From Gordius sp. MW1 (lineage: Eukaryota > Nematomorpha > Gordioida > Gordea > Gordiidae), in NCBI GenBank assembly GCA_964036665.1, contig OZ038531.1, positions 10,416,168-10,480,167 on the forward strand: a stretch of DNA of 64,000 nt. Reading direction: 5' to 3'. Positions 9,112-19,900 of this stretch are shown here, piece by piece. The notes under the pieces are model-generated. The model ran no database searches. It saw only the letters and a program-made list of their open reading frames with translations, and had not been told where the DNA came from. Position 1 is the first letter of the stretch, and the number at the start of each line of letters is the position of its first letter. Both the position numbers and the translations under genes were made by a program.

Positions 9112-12100
9112 TTAAGCATTGTACAATTTAATTTGTTCCTCATGCCTAGTCTCAATCTTATTTGTTTCAGCATTTTTAATCTTATAAATCCTTGAGCCTA
9201 CCTGCTCCACTATCTCCCCTAGTACCCATCTAGGTTCCTTCAAGTAGTTCCTATACCAAACCTTCTGATTTAGCTTTAATCTAGGACTATCTGACCTAGG
9301 TAGTACTGGTTCGAGATATTGTAACAAGTCAGGCGGGTACCTCAACTTTCTGCTTAAGAATTCATAGCTAACTGAAGGACGATTAGGAAACCTTGGAGCC
9401 ATATTATGATACAACCTTAACATCCATGTACCTCCCTTCGTCTCTTTAGCTACTCTTAACCATTTTTTGACTATTCCTACATACCTCTCCACCTGCCCAT
9501 TTGAGCTAGGGTGATAAGGAGGCGTTAGCAAATGGCTAATCTTAAATTCTAAACAAAAATTTTTAAATTCTACGCTTACGAAAGCCTTCCCATTATCTGT
9601 AACAATGTAGGTAGGTAATCCGTACGCGCCAAATAATTCTTTTAAAATATTTATTGTTACTTTACCTGACATGCTAAAAACGTTTTTAAATTCCGTCCAA
9701 CCGGAATATGCATCAACAATTAATATAAAACGTTTCTTGTAAAATTCGAAAAAATCAACATGTATCCTTTCCCAGGGAGATTTGGACGTGGCCATCTAGC
9801 CTTTCTATTCCTCCGCGGCATTGGTGCGTCAAGCTTACATAGCCCGCACTGCCGGACAAAGTTTTCAATGTCTTTGTTAATTTTAGGCCACCAGACATAT
9901 TGTCTAGCTAGTCCCTTCATCTTAATCATCCCTGCATGACCTTGATGTAAAACACCTAACACCTCTTGGCGAATTTTACTGGGAACCACTAACCTTTCCT
10001 GTCTCTTAAGCACGTCATCTTCTAAATACATTTCGTTTAAAACATGTTTAAAGGGTGATTGTATGTTAGTGTCCTCGTCCAAGCCAAGTAAAATGTTCGT
10101 AACCTTAATTATATCAGGGTCTGCATTACTCTCGGTTATAATGTCTTTTAAATCCAAAATTTTAATTATGTTTATGACCTCTCCTCCAACAATCTCACAT
10201 GATAAAGAATCACAGCTTCGATGTCATCTGCGCCCAAACGCGATAATACATCAGCTAAATCATTGTCTTCACCTTTGCAATATTTAAGAGTTAAGGTAAA
10301 ATTTCCTAACATAACTAGCCAACGCTGTAATCTACCAGACATTAGTAGTTGGTCGTTAGTCTTTTTAAACAAAGCAACTAGAGGTTTATGATCCGTGACT
10401 ACAGTAAACGATTTACCAATCAAATATTCTCGACATCGCTGTAATCCGTACATCATTGCTAGAGCCTCCCGTTCAATAACAGAATATCGGACCTCCGTTT
10501 TATTTAGCTTACGCGAAAAATACAAAATAGGGTGTTCAACATTATCCTCGACTTGACCTAACGCGCCGTAAATGCCTACATTTGACGCATCGACTCTTAA
10601 AATCTGTTGCTTGTCGGGGTTGTAACACCTTAATACGGGTTTAGTTAGTAAAATATTTTTTAAATAATTATTATCTGTATGCGTCTCGTCCCATTTAAAT
10701 AAAACAGACTTTCTGGTCAATTCATATAATGGTCCAGCGAATTCCATATAATTATTTATAAAGCGACTATAATAATTCATTACACCCAAAAATGACGAAA
10801 GTTCCTTTTTATTAGTTGGTATTTTAATATCCCTAATTGCCGTAACTTTGTCATACCTAGGTTGAATATTACCATCACTTAAAATATGACCTAAATATAA
10901 GATCTGCTCTGTTTCAAAAACGCATTTCTTAGCCGAAACCTTTAATCCTTTTACTTTGATTAATTCAAGAACTTTGATTAGGCGCATATCATGTTCTTCT
11001 CTAGTTATACCCGTGACTAAAATGTCGTCTAAATAAAATATAACGCCGTCTAAATTACTAAAAATGGAAGCCATTGTCTGTTGAAAAATAGCAGCAGACA
11101 CGCTTAAGCCGAAAGGTAATCTCTTAAATCTAAATAGTCCGGCATCAGTATTAATTGCTAAAAGCCGCGACGACCTTTCGTCTACCTTAAGCTGCAAATA
11201 CGCATTAGCCAAATCAATTTTTGAAAAAAATTTAGCTCCCTGTAATTTGACGAAAATCATTTCTAACCTCGGCAGCGGGTATTTTACTTCAATAACAAAT
11301 CTATTAACTGTAACCCTATAGTCAGCACAGACGCGTACCGTACCGTCTGGTTTCCTGACCGGTACTAGAGGTGTTGCCCATTCTGAATAATCTATGGGTT
11401 CAATCACCTCGTCTATAAGCCAACTTTAATTACAGAATCTACCTTATCTTTTATAATTAAAGGTAAACGTCTTGCAGGACAAAATTTAGGTATGGCGTTT
11501 GAATTTACTCTAATTGAGACAATTCTATCCTTCACACAGCCCAAATTATTCTCAAAAATGTCCGAAAATTTAGCCAAAATTAATGTAATTTCTGCTGGCC
11601 ATGTTGTGACAAGTTCTGCCTTTGCCCTCGGAACTGATTCATGGACAACTGATTTCAATGAAATCCTGCCCTCTGAATTAGTTATAAAATGGGGTGCTTC
11701 ACGGCTACAAGACTCAGCGTCCCCGCTCTCTAAAACACCACTGGGCAATCGCGATGCCACTATGGACTCAGCTTTAAAACTACAAATTTTATTTAAATTA
11801 TCTGACTCACAAATTCCCCACCAGTTTAATTTAGGGCCTATTACCTTTCTCCATGGCCATCCCATTATGTTGTCCACATCCTCCTTGAGTATATATAACT
11901 CTAGATTAACCTTATAGTTATTCACTGTTACTATTACATTAACTTTACCTAATACATTAATATAAGTTATGTTAACTTGTTTAGCTAAAAGACCTGCTGC
12001 CTTATATTTTCTTAGCGGCCAATATTTTTTAAAACTACGGTGACTTATGATCGAAATGGAAGCGCCCGTATCTATCAACATTTTAATATAAATATCATCA

Positions 12101-12195
12101 ATATTAATAACCGCTGATGGTGTAATTGAAGCTTTAACCATATTGATCGAATCCTCGCGGCGCCATTTTTCAAATTCAATGTGCGACAAGATTAG
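9112..12195 (-). pseudogene. pol: Gypsy B pol (several frameshifts)
   Basis: Open segments are 12189-11413 (protease LIDTGAS and RT start), 11407-10172 (RT with YLDDIL, RNase H), 10157-9720 (end of RNase H spacer, integrase zinc domain) and 9795-9112 (integrase core with VTDNGKAF and SSNGQVERY). The breaks are small indels near 11410, 10172 and 9790. There is also a small deletion near 10665 relative to A. The breaks are at other sites than in A, so both copies decayed separately after duplication or insertion. Confidence 0.93.
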
Positions 12196-12198
12196 TCA
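12193..12198 (-). promoter_or_regulatory. UGA-CUA candidate readthrough site in copy B
   Basis: On the minus strand TGA (12198-12196) is followed by CTA (12195-12193). Gag-like (12732) and Pol (12189) frames differ by exactly 181 codons, so one termination codon in a leaky context is the only designed break between them apart from a private nonsense change at 12258-12256. Confidence 0.6.
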
Positions 12199-12732
12199 GT
12201 CATGCACGGCTTGCCTCTCAGCAACCGCGCCTCCATGACCGACCTGTCTCACACCTCAATCAGTACCGTTATTATCGTATTGATTATGAAAATTACAACA
12301 ATTAGGTTTATACGGACGTTGATAATTGCCCTCATTAACTCGGTAACTGTTTAAAAAACCGTCATTTTTAGTATAAAAGTTCGGAGTTTTAAAACAATTA
12401 TTATCTCGGTTTCGGAAACCACCAGGGTAATTGAAATCGGGATTATGAATATCTCTCCTATCGTTATAATTAGGTTTATTTCTTAGGCAGTCAACACTTT
12501 TATGACCTCTTCTATGGCATCGATAACACCTCAATGTTTTTAAAACAAGTACCTTCTCAACTCTCCTAACCTTATAGAGAATATAAATTAATATAAACGA
12601 CAAACTAATTAACGCGACCAATACTTTATCCGCGCATAAGTAATTGAAAAAATTAATAACAATTGAAGGTTGCGAAGAACGAAAAAAATTTGCTAGTAAT
12701 ATATATTTATGTAAATAATAAAACGTACACAC
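12199..12732 (-). pseudogene. Gypsy B Gag-like ORF, TM-like segment plus CCHC knuckle
   Basis: The frame is open on the minus strand from 12732 to a stop at 12256 and lies in the same frame as pol. About 158 residues contain a hydrophobic segment at 37-54 and a C-x2-C-x4-H-x4-C knuckle at 69-82, followed by an Asn/Tyr-rich tail. The stop at 12256 is a single substitution (AGA in A, TGA here). Without it the frame would run to the shared UGA-CUA at 12198-12193. There is no in-frame ATG. No capsid-like sequence lies upstream: between 13090 and 12760 only a short coding-like tract after the primer site is seen, then AT-rich DNA. A capsid deletion in the founder of these copies is one explanation. 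Confidence 0.65.
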
Positions 12733-12759
12733 TTTATTAAAACTCCATCAAATATATAT

Positions 12760-13090
12760 ATATATCATAATAACCTATCACACCAAAAAAAACTTTAAAC
12801 TAAATCAAGCAATATATAATTGGATTAAATGGTTGCACTTAAAATTCTAATCAAAAAAATTCTAAACGAAATTAATTGCAGGCAAAGGTAAAAGAATAGA
12901 AATATAATTACAATTAAACAAAATAGATGCATTATGTGAATTCTATTTACCTTTTTATTCTTTTTGATTTTGTTTTGTAGATTTAATTTTGCCTATTGTA
13001 TACGAATGTCTCGCCGCCGATTCTTGATAATCTTGTTTCGAACTTCTCGGAAAATTGATACGATGTGTTCTATATCTTGAGGGTCCGGGT
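12760..13090 (-). other. Gypsy B leader (between PBS and Gag-like ORF)
   Basis: This is AT-rich leader DNA present only in copy B within this window. Directly after the primer-binding site a frame of about 32 codons reads like the N-terminus of a protein (DPQDIEHIVSIFREV) and ends in TAG near 12995. This could be the remnant of a Gag N-terminus whose capsid part has been deleted. Nothing else was recognised. Confidence 0.4.
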
Positions 13091-13108
13091 GGGTCACTTC
13101 TGACGCCA
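13091..13108 (-). other. Gypsy primer-binding site
   Basis: Minus-strand sequence TGGCGTCAGAAGTGACCC follows the 5' LTR directly. TGG pairs with the CCA end of a tRNA, and TGGyGTCAGAAGTG is a frequent primer site in animal Gypsy elements. The tRNA species was not assigned. Confidence 0.75.
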
Positions 13109-13544
13109 CTAAGATGGCCTCCAAATTTCTGTGTATAAACGAGCTAAGTATTTATTTAGTATTATATCCTTTCAGAACAAAAAACGCAATGAATCAATAA
13201 TGAATGTGCTTTTCTCCTTTTTATAATGGTGCGATGATAACAATGAATTCGCTTTTTTCTAAAGCTCAAAATAAGTGATTGCAAACTACGCGAAAATGAA
13301 ATAATTATTTTATAATAATTTTATAATAACGATGAATGTGCAATTACACTAACTAACGCGAAGGCCATTAAAAGGCTCAACGAAAAGGTAGTTGAAACCA
13401 GTAAGCGCTTGAGATGGGTAATAAAATCATAAAATCTTATCCTGGTGACAAAAGCCAATCGGAAAAGTAGTTAAAACCAGTAAGCGAGGGGGGGGGGGTA
13501 TAGGGGAAAAGAAACCGACTACGAAAACGGTGTGAAACACCACA
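13109..13544 (-). repeat. Gypsy B 5' LTR (436 bp)
   Basis: It starts TGTGGTGTTTCACACC at 13544 and ends before the TGG primer site at 13108. It is nearly identical to the A 3' LTR, including TATA box and AATAAA. The flank at 13545 begins the 250-bp direct repeat described next, so B inserted at the edge of or inside that repeat. Confidence 0.9.
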
Positions 13545-13805
13545 GATACCTCACATGTTAGAGATATCAATCCGTATATATATTTCTTTTGTTAGAATAA
13601 TTATCATATATACATATCATTTTTCTCGCGGATTCTTTGGGCATCGTATTAATACGTTTATCATGAAATAATGATATGAATAAATTAATTATAAGGTAAG
13701 TAAAAATATCCATAAATATAATACTAATATTAACCCTTAATCATTAACTAATCCTTAAACTCTAAATCATAATCCTTTATTTTATTTTTTTCTTACAGTG
13801 GTGAT
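13545..13805 (+). repeat. Direct repeat R1 with splice-like signals
   Basis: It matches 15512-15765 in the same orientation over about 250 bp (shared CTCGCGG, TTCTTTGGGCATCGTA, AATTATAAGGTAAGTAAAA). A donor-like AAG|GTAAGT at 13695/13696 and an acceptor-like TTTTTTTCTTACAG ending at 13798 would bound a 103-nt intron, close to the size of the DUS1L short introns. In the second copy the donor is kept but the acceptor AG is lost. No LTR hallmarks were seen. Confidence 0.6.
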
Positions 13806-15280
13806 AGCGGAAAACGATACTATAATAATTTATGGCTTAAAAGTTTTATAAGAAAGATGATAATTTTTTGGAGTTTATATATTTGGATTAAGGTTAAAAG
13901 TAATATGTTGAAATTTAAGTTTAAACTAAATTTTGGGGTGATGTTTGATTTAATAAGATGATTTTGGCAGTACTTTTGAAATTGTATAAATTGGTGCTTA
14001 AGTCCCAATAGAATCGCGCGAAGGTAAACATTTTTCATAATGCATATTTTATTCCTTCAAATTTTTTTCGCTTTTTGCTTTTTTTCGCATGGAATTTTTT
14101 TAAATCGCTATCCGTCAGGATCCTTGATTGATCAGCTGGTATCTGACAGTGCGATAATAGAGCGCCGAGAGTATGTGATTCCGGTGCTGTGGGACGCTAT
14201 TGCGGTTCTGGAAAATTCTGTCGGTACATACTGGATGATCGGAATGACGCGAGGGTACGTAACGTGAACAATACGTGTACTACGAGGTTTCGGATATTAA
14301 TGTATTTTTGTTTGAGCGCACGTGTATCCCAGAAGCGAATTAATTAGGTTTTCGACGTAAATCGTCGGTACATCCTCGGATGTGGCGCCTACGGGTTCGG
14401 CGTCTCTGGCGCATTTTAATTAATTCGGAGGCTTAATGCTTGGTAGACCTGTTTTTTTGGCTATATGCCGTATCACCTTTAATTAGGTTTGTTGAGGTCG
14501 AGTTTCCTGGGTGGGCCAACTGCCCCTGCGCATGAATGTTTTATTCGTTGGAGTTTATTTCCTCGCATGTACGAAAGGAAGTTAATATTATCGTTGTCAG
14601 GTCCAAGGTTACCGGTATGGATTCCATAGCTCCCAGGTGATTATGGTAGGCAGAGTTGCATTTATGCGAGATACGCCTGATGACATTTTTTTGACAGTCG
14701 CTGGTGCCTATGTCGGCCGATTGCTGATATGTGGTATAGCGACGTCACCTAATTTAACGGAAATATCGTATGCTTTTGGTCGGAAGGCTAGCAGCTCTTA
14801 TTGAGAGGCGGCCTAGACGACTTAGAGTGGCTAAGATGTTTCTGTCTCGCTTTATGGGGGAAATCAGAGAAACTACATTGGGTTGCGTTAAACGAAAACC
14901 ATTGGGTGAAGTATCCCGAACCCAACGACGCCCAATACATTGACAAAAATTTCCCCTAGCAAGCTTGAAGGGTATGGTGCGATTCAATTTTCATGGTCAA
15001 CGATTAAATCAAATCGAGAAGACCGAATTGGAAAACGAATCAGAAGACGTTCAGCAATACAGTTCGATTCGTACGTCCGAGCAATGGACAGCGGACAAAA
15101 AACTCAAATCCGACGACCGTGCTTAGGAGTCAAAGATCAGGTCGCAGGAGGTTATCGTGAAGGGTATGGTGTTGTAGTCGCTGACTACATTATGCGTAGC
15201 AAGACCAGCTGCGCTGGCAAGGCAATTATGCTTGAAGGAGAGTACGGGAAATTTATTCTCTTTGTTAGAATATTGTCCCA
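13806..15280 (+). pseudogene. Decayed coding-like, GC-richer island of unknown origin
   Basis: The first 230 bases are AT-rich. From about 14100 to 15260 base composition rises well above the surroundings. Fragments read as protein on the + strand in shifting frames: 14040-14267 (NRYPSGSLIDQLVSDSAIIE), about 14595-14800 (GRVAFMRDTPDDIFLTVAGA), about 14840-14950 (LNENHWVKYPEPNDAQYIDK), and about 14948-15130 (charged, rich in Glu, Gln, Lys). Each is cut by frameshifts or stops. I do not recognise the family. It lies between the direct repeats at 13545 and 15512, so it may be the body of one mobile element or a dead captured gene. Confidence 0.4.
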
Positions 15281-15511
15281 TGGCACACACACCCCCCCCC
15301 CATCATCTCTCTCTTATTTATTAGTGTCTGTATACGCATCTAAGGTATACGCATGTTAATGTACACGCATCTTATGTATACGCATAGTCCATCTCCCCCA
15401 TCGCTCTCTATGCGATTTATATAGTGAGATTCTAATACGAGTATTCCCATCATTATTTAGCTCGTAGTTATTTGTAAACGCGTAGGAATACATACGCGTG
15501 TTTACATTATA

Positions 15512-15765
15512 TGATTCCCTACATGATCAATCCGCATATATTTCTTTTGTTAAAATAATTATCATTTATACATATCATTTTTCTCGCGGTTCTTTGGGCA
15601 TCGTAATAATACTTTTATAATGAAATAAAGATATGAATAAATTAATTATAAGGTAAGTAAAAATATCCATAAATATAATCCTAATAACGTAACCCTTAAT
15701 CCTAATCCTTAAACTCTAAATCATAATCTTTTATTTTATTTTTTTTGTCTTTCTTACACTAACTT
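15512..15765 (+). repeat. Direct repeat R2
   Basis: This is the second copy of the repeat at 13545-13805, with GTAAGT at 15653-15658. Upstream (15280-15511) are ATACGCAT-type short repeats (for example GTATACGCAT) and a C-run. Confidence 0.75.
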
Positions 15766-16494
15766 TTATTAAAATCTATCCGCCAATTTCTCTTAACAGC
15801 CAGAATAAGTTCGCGGCATATTGCGTCCGCTTTTATTGATTTAAAAAAAATATCTTCGTTTAATGTTAACTCCTCTAACATCACCAAACAAATATTATTT
15901 ACGTACTCCATCTAAGTCTTTGTTAAGATAGCTAGTCTTGATAACGTATGAGCGCACAGATTCTGTTCTTAGTCCAAATTTAATATCATATTGATATAAC
16001 TATTAAAGTTACTTTTCCACAATAACTAGTTAAGTTACAGTTATTTTTTAAAAAAAATATAACTAATTACAATTACAATTATATTTTTTCAAAAGTAACC
16101 GAATACAGTTTCAGTTACTTAACTGATGGAACTAATTACATTAAAAGTTAAACGGGTGAATTCAATTTGCATATTTTGCGGAAAACCAAGAAAAATCTCG
16201 AGATGAGACGAGAATTTGAAAAATGGAGTCGAGATCGAGACGAAAATTTTGATGTCGAGACGAGACGATACGAGATTTTTTCGGCGAGATCTCCAATTTT
16301 TATTGATCGTTAGATTTTACTAAATTATTGTGTATTTGAATTTACATGATTTGCATAAGACATTTTTGAATTTTGCCGTTTCTCATCCTGCATGATGCGA
16401 TAATTATAAATTGGTGGATAATTAGTGTGAATATTTATACAATTTAAGCAAAGATTGCTCGAGATTTTTTATGGTTATAAACTAATTTATTGGT
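15766..16494. repeat. Scraps of MITE-like DNA with reiterated motifs
   Basis: 15955-16160 contains repeated GTTACTTTT/AACTAATTAC motifs in both orientations. 16175-16300 contains CGAGACGAGA-type repeats (GATGAGACGAGAATTTG, TCGAGACGAGACGATACGAG). Such self-repeating subterminal motifs are common in non-autonomous hAT-type elements. No clear terminal inverted repeats or target duplications could be assigned, and no coding is seen. Confidence 0.35.
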
Positions 16495-16700
16495 AAAGAG
16501 AATTACATATTTTGGGAAGGTAAGATAAATAAATTAAAAAGTTAAGAATCGTAAATATTAGGAAAACATTCGGTTATGGCTAATGAATTATATCTACAGA
16601 TGGTTATGCCGTTTTTCTGTCGAATGAAAAACGATTCACGATTATCATGGGATAGCAATAAAATTTGTTTCCCAATTGTAATATATAATATATTGGTTTT
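16495..16700 (-). mobile_element. LINE 3'-end fragment (same family as 27268-28553)
   Basis: The minus-strand translation ends IGKQILLLSHDNRESFFIRQ, matching the C-terminal end of the LINE protein at about 28370-28494. The homology continues into the 3' UTR (CCTTCCCAAAATATGTGATT on that copy). It is a 5'-truncated or broken fragment. Confidence 0.75.
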
Positions 16701-16734
16701 ATGAATTAATAAAAGATGTTTGTACATTTTAAAA

Positions 16735-16885
16735 TAAATTTAAAAAAGCAACTTCAAAAGGAACTGAAACTAGTTCCTTTTTAAAATGAGGAACTAGAAA
16801 CTGGAATTAGTTCCATTTTAGGCAAAGGAACTGGAACTTGACAAATTCCTTTTTAAAAGGAACTTTTAACGGCTCTATACGTTAG
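16735..16885. repeat. GGAACT-motif MITE fragment
   Basis: Repeated GGAACTRGAAACT and its complement AGTTCC recur at least eight times in 130 bases. The right edge GGAACTTTTAACGGCTCTA resembles a hAT-type terminus (TAGAGC... inverted). The left terminus was not found. It sits just upstream of the DUS1L start, with a short inverted repeat (CCTTATGCGCC/TGGCGTAAGG) at 16893-16922 in between. Confidence 0.4.
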
Positions 16886-16991
16886 TAATAACGTGGCCTT
16901 ATGCGCCATGTGGCGTAAGGCTCGACGTTAGATCGCATTAACTAAGCTCTTGGACGTTTTTGGGGCAAAGAAAGTTCCCTTTTTTTAAGCA

Positions 16992-19900
16992 ATGAACATG
17001 AATGCTTTTGAATTTTGGGAAAGCATAAATGCGCCCAGACATGTGACTGCCCCTATGGTAGATATGAGTGAATTACCTTTTAGGTATTTCGAAACCTTTT
17101 TATAACCTGATTTAAATTTTTTTGCAAAATACATGTATATGTATTTATTTCTAAGCAATATTTGATTAATGTTTTTGATTAAACATTTACAATTACTAAA
17201 ATTTTTTGCTGCTTGAGCAATGCTATGTTTTTATTTTACATTACTCATAAAGGAATAGATTGAGTTTGCAAATGTATTTTTACTAAATACTTTCCTTCAT
17301 ATGCTATTAGAATGCTAACTAGAAGGTTTAAATCAGATTTGTGCTATACACCTATGTTTCATTCCTATAAGTTTTCTAAGGAGGCCAAGTATCGAAAATC
17401 TATGTTTACCACGGATATCAATGATAGACCTTTATTTGTTCAGGTAAATCAGTCTGTATATTATATATGTACTAGTTCCTGATGAAAGGGATTTATGCAT
17501 ACATATATATTATGTATGGCCAATGAATGATAAATTTAATTTAACTATAGTCTAGATTTGTTTGATTATGTTTAGTTTTGCTCAAATGATGCAGCACACT
17601 TTCTTTTGGCAAGTCAATTTGTGGAATCTTCATGTGATGCTATAGATTTAAATTTAGGATGTCCTCAAAAAATTGCCAAAAGAGGTTTGTATAGTTATTT
17701 GATCTTTTTTAGCATTTTTACATGAGCAATTTTCAAAATTTAAATTGTAGACTTATTATGACAGTTGACACAATTTTCAAGATGTCTTATGACAATTGCA
17801 TCAGTGTACTGTTCTTTGTACTTATAAAAAAAATGGTGTAATTAATTCTTTTGCAATAGGTAATTATGGGGCTTACATCATGAATGATTGGGAGTTAGTG
17901 CATGACATTGTTTCCACTGCTGCAAAAAATCTTTCTATTCCAGTTACATGCAAAATTCGAGTTTTTGAAAGCAACCCCTTAAAATCACTCCAGTATGCCC
18001 AAATGCTAGAAAAATCGGGATGTAAGGTTAACTAAATATTACTTTGCTTGTCCTTGTTATTAAGCAGAATTTTTGTAAAAATATCAATTAATTTAGGGTT
18101 CTAATACACTGACAAGGTTTATTTTATATGTTCATGATTTACCCATTAGATTATAACATTGTAGAATAAAAATCGAATTGAATATGGGACATTCCATGTC
18201 AAATCGATCATAAAAAGGCGTTTTTCGGCCGACCCCCTCAGAATTTTATAAAATTTGGTGGAAATGTTAAAACTAGTAAAATTATTAATTTCCGAAAATT
18301 TTAGCTCATTTGGGCCACTACTTTTCGAGTTGTGTGCTCTCAAAGGTCGAAAATCGGCCATTCAAAAAATCGGGTTGTGACGCTATATTCAATAAAATTC
18401 ATAAATTATTGGCCCCCAAATCATAGAATCTTGTTGTAGTAATAGGTAAGACCTATCTCCATAGGGAAAAAATCCAAAAAAATTTTTTTGTCGATTGGTC
18501 ATCTCATAATGGCCGAAATGGCCAATATGGCATAACTACTGTTGAACCCTCTCAAACCGTTTCAAATTTGAGACAAATGTTTTATACTACCTATTAATCA
18601 AATTAAATAAAAGAGAAAGTTGGGCGGCCATCTTGAAGTGGTCATAAATTGCTAGAAACGGTATTTTATTTATTTGGCGCCAAAATGACCCTCCAAAATT
18701 GGTTTTTTTACTCATTTAGCCATCTTATAATATTATTATATCTATTATACAAATATTTTTGCTATAAATTAACACCCCAACCCCCCCCCCCCCCCCCCCC
18801 CCCCTTTAATCTTAAATCAAAATAGCGAGTAATTTTTTCCCACAAATTATTTTATTGTAATTTGGAAACAGGCTCGTGAAATAGATAATAAAATCGTCAG
18901 GATTATTGAATATAGGCTTTAAAATTGCCTTATCAACACAGATTGATTTCTTTTTTGGCGCGTATGAATTAATTTGTATGACCTCTAGCGCGAATTTTAA
19001 ATGATGTCGAATTCTTTTAATAAAATTACTTTATCGTTTAATTTTACTATCAACTAATTATCCCCTAGACGTTCGAAATTTTGAATCTAATTTATAATAA
19101 AAATTATGACGATGAAAAAATAAAAGTTAGTTTGCTTAACCCATGCGAACCCTTTCGCTTAGATAAATTTCACAAAATATCTCTAAAGAAATGGGATTTA
19201 TTAAAAATTGTATCACCTTTAACCTCAACCGGAAAACTTATACCTTATTTAAAACGAAATGCTTGATGCGACACTAAAACATATTGCCTTACCTAAAATA
19301 TACTTCAGATATGTTAAATTAATTTTTTATATGCGCTTGAAGACATGCCCTCCGTCATACTTTTTTTTAATACTTTTACATATCGAATAACAAACAATGA
19401 ATATATACTTTGAAATAAATTATTATTTAAGGTGATTTTTCAAAGCTGTTTCTATTTCAAAATTCGAAGAAAAACCACTCCCTATTTTGATTGTAATTTA
19501 TAGGAAATATGGGGGGGGGGTTGGGGTGTTAATTTATAGCAAAATAATTTGTATAATAGATATAATAATATTATAAGATGGCTAAATGAGTAAAAAAACC
19601 AATTTTGGAGGGTCATTTTGGCGCCAAATAAATAAAATACCGTTTCTAGCAATTTATGACCACTTCAAGATGGCCGCCCAACTTTCTCTTTTATTTAATT
19701 TGATTAATAGGTAGTATAAAACATTTGTCTCAAATTTGAAACGGTTTGAGAGGGTTCAACAGTAGTTATGCCATATTGGCCATTTCGGCCATTATGAGAT
19801 GACCAATCGACAAAAAAATTTTTTTGGATTTTTTCCCTATGGAGATAGGTCTTACCTATTACTACAACAAGATTCTATGATTTGGGGGCCAATAATTTAT

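Larger units (their letters stand above)
7795..13544 (-). mobile_element. Ty3/Gypsy LTR retrotransposon, copy B (inverted, tail to tail with A)
   Basis: This is the same element as copy A on the opposite strand. It has a full 436-bp 5' LTR (13109-13544), a primer-binding site, a leader, a Gag-like ORF, pol, an extra ORF, a 3' UTR and a shortened 3' LTR (about 7797-8031) that keeps only its U3-side 235 bp. It meets the outer end of A's LTR directly at 7794-7798. Sequence is near-identical to A over the whole shared length, with scattered substitutions and indels that break different frames in each copy. Copy B shows the intact leader that Helentron-like insertions disrupt in A. Confidence 0.93.

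Noticed and set aside
14754..14987. 77-codon minus-strand frame as a gene
   Set aside because: The + strand has better protein-like segments in the same place; neither strand gives a recognised family.
13545..15765. 250-bp direct repeats as LTRs of a small retroelement
   Set aside because: No TG...CA ends, primer site or polypurine tract, and no RT or protease in between.
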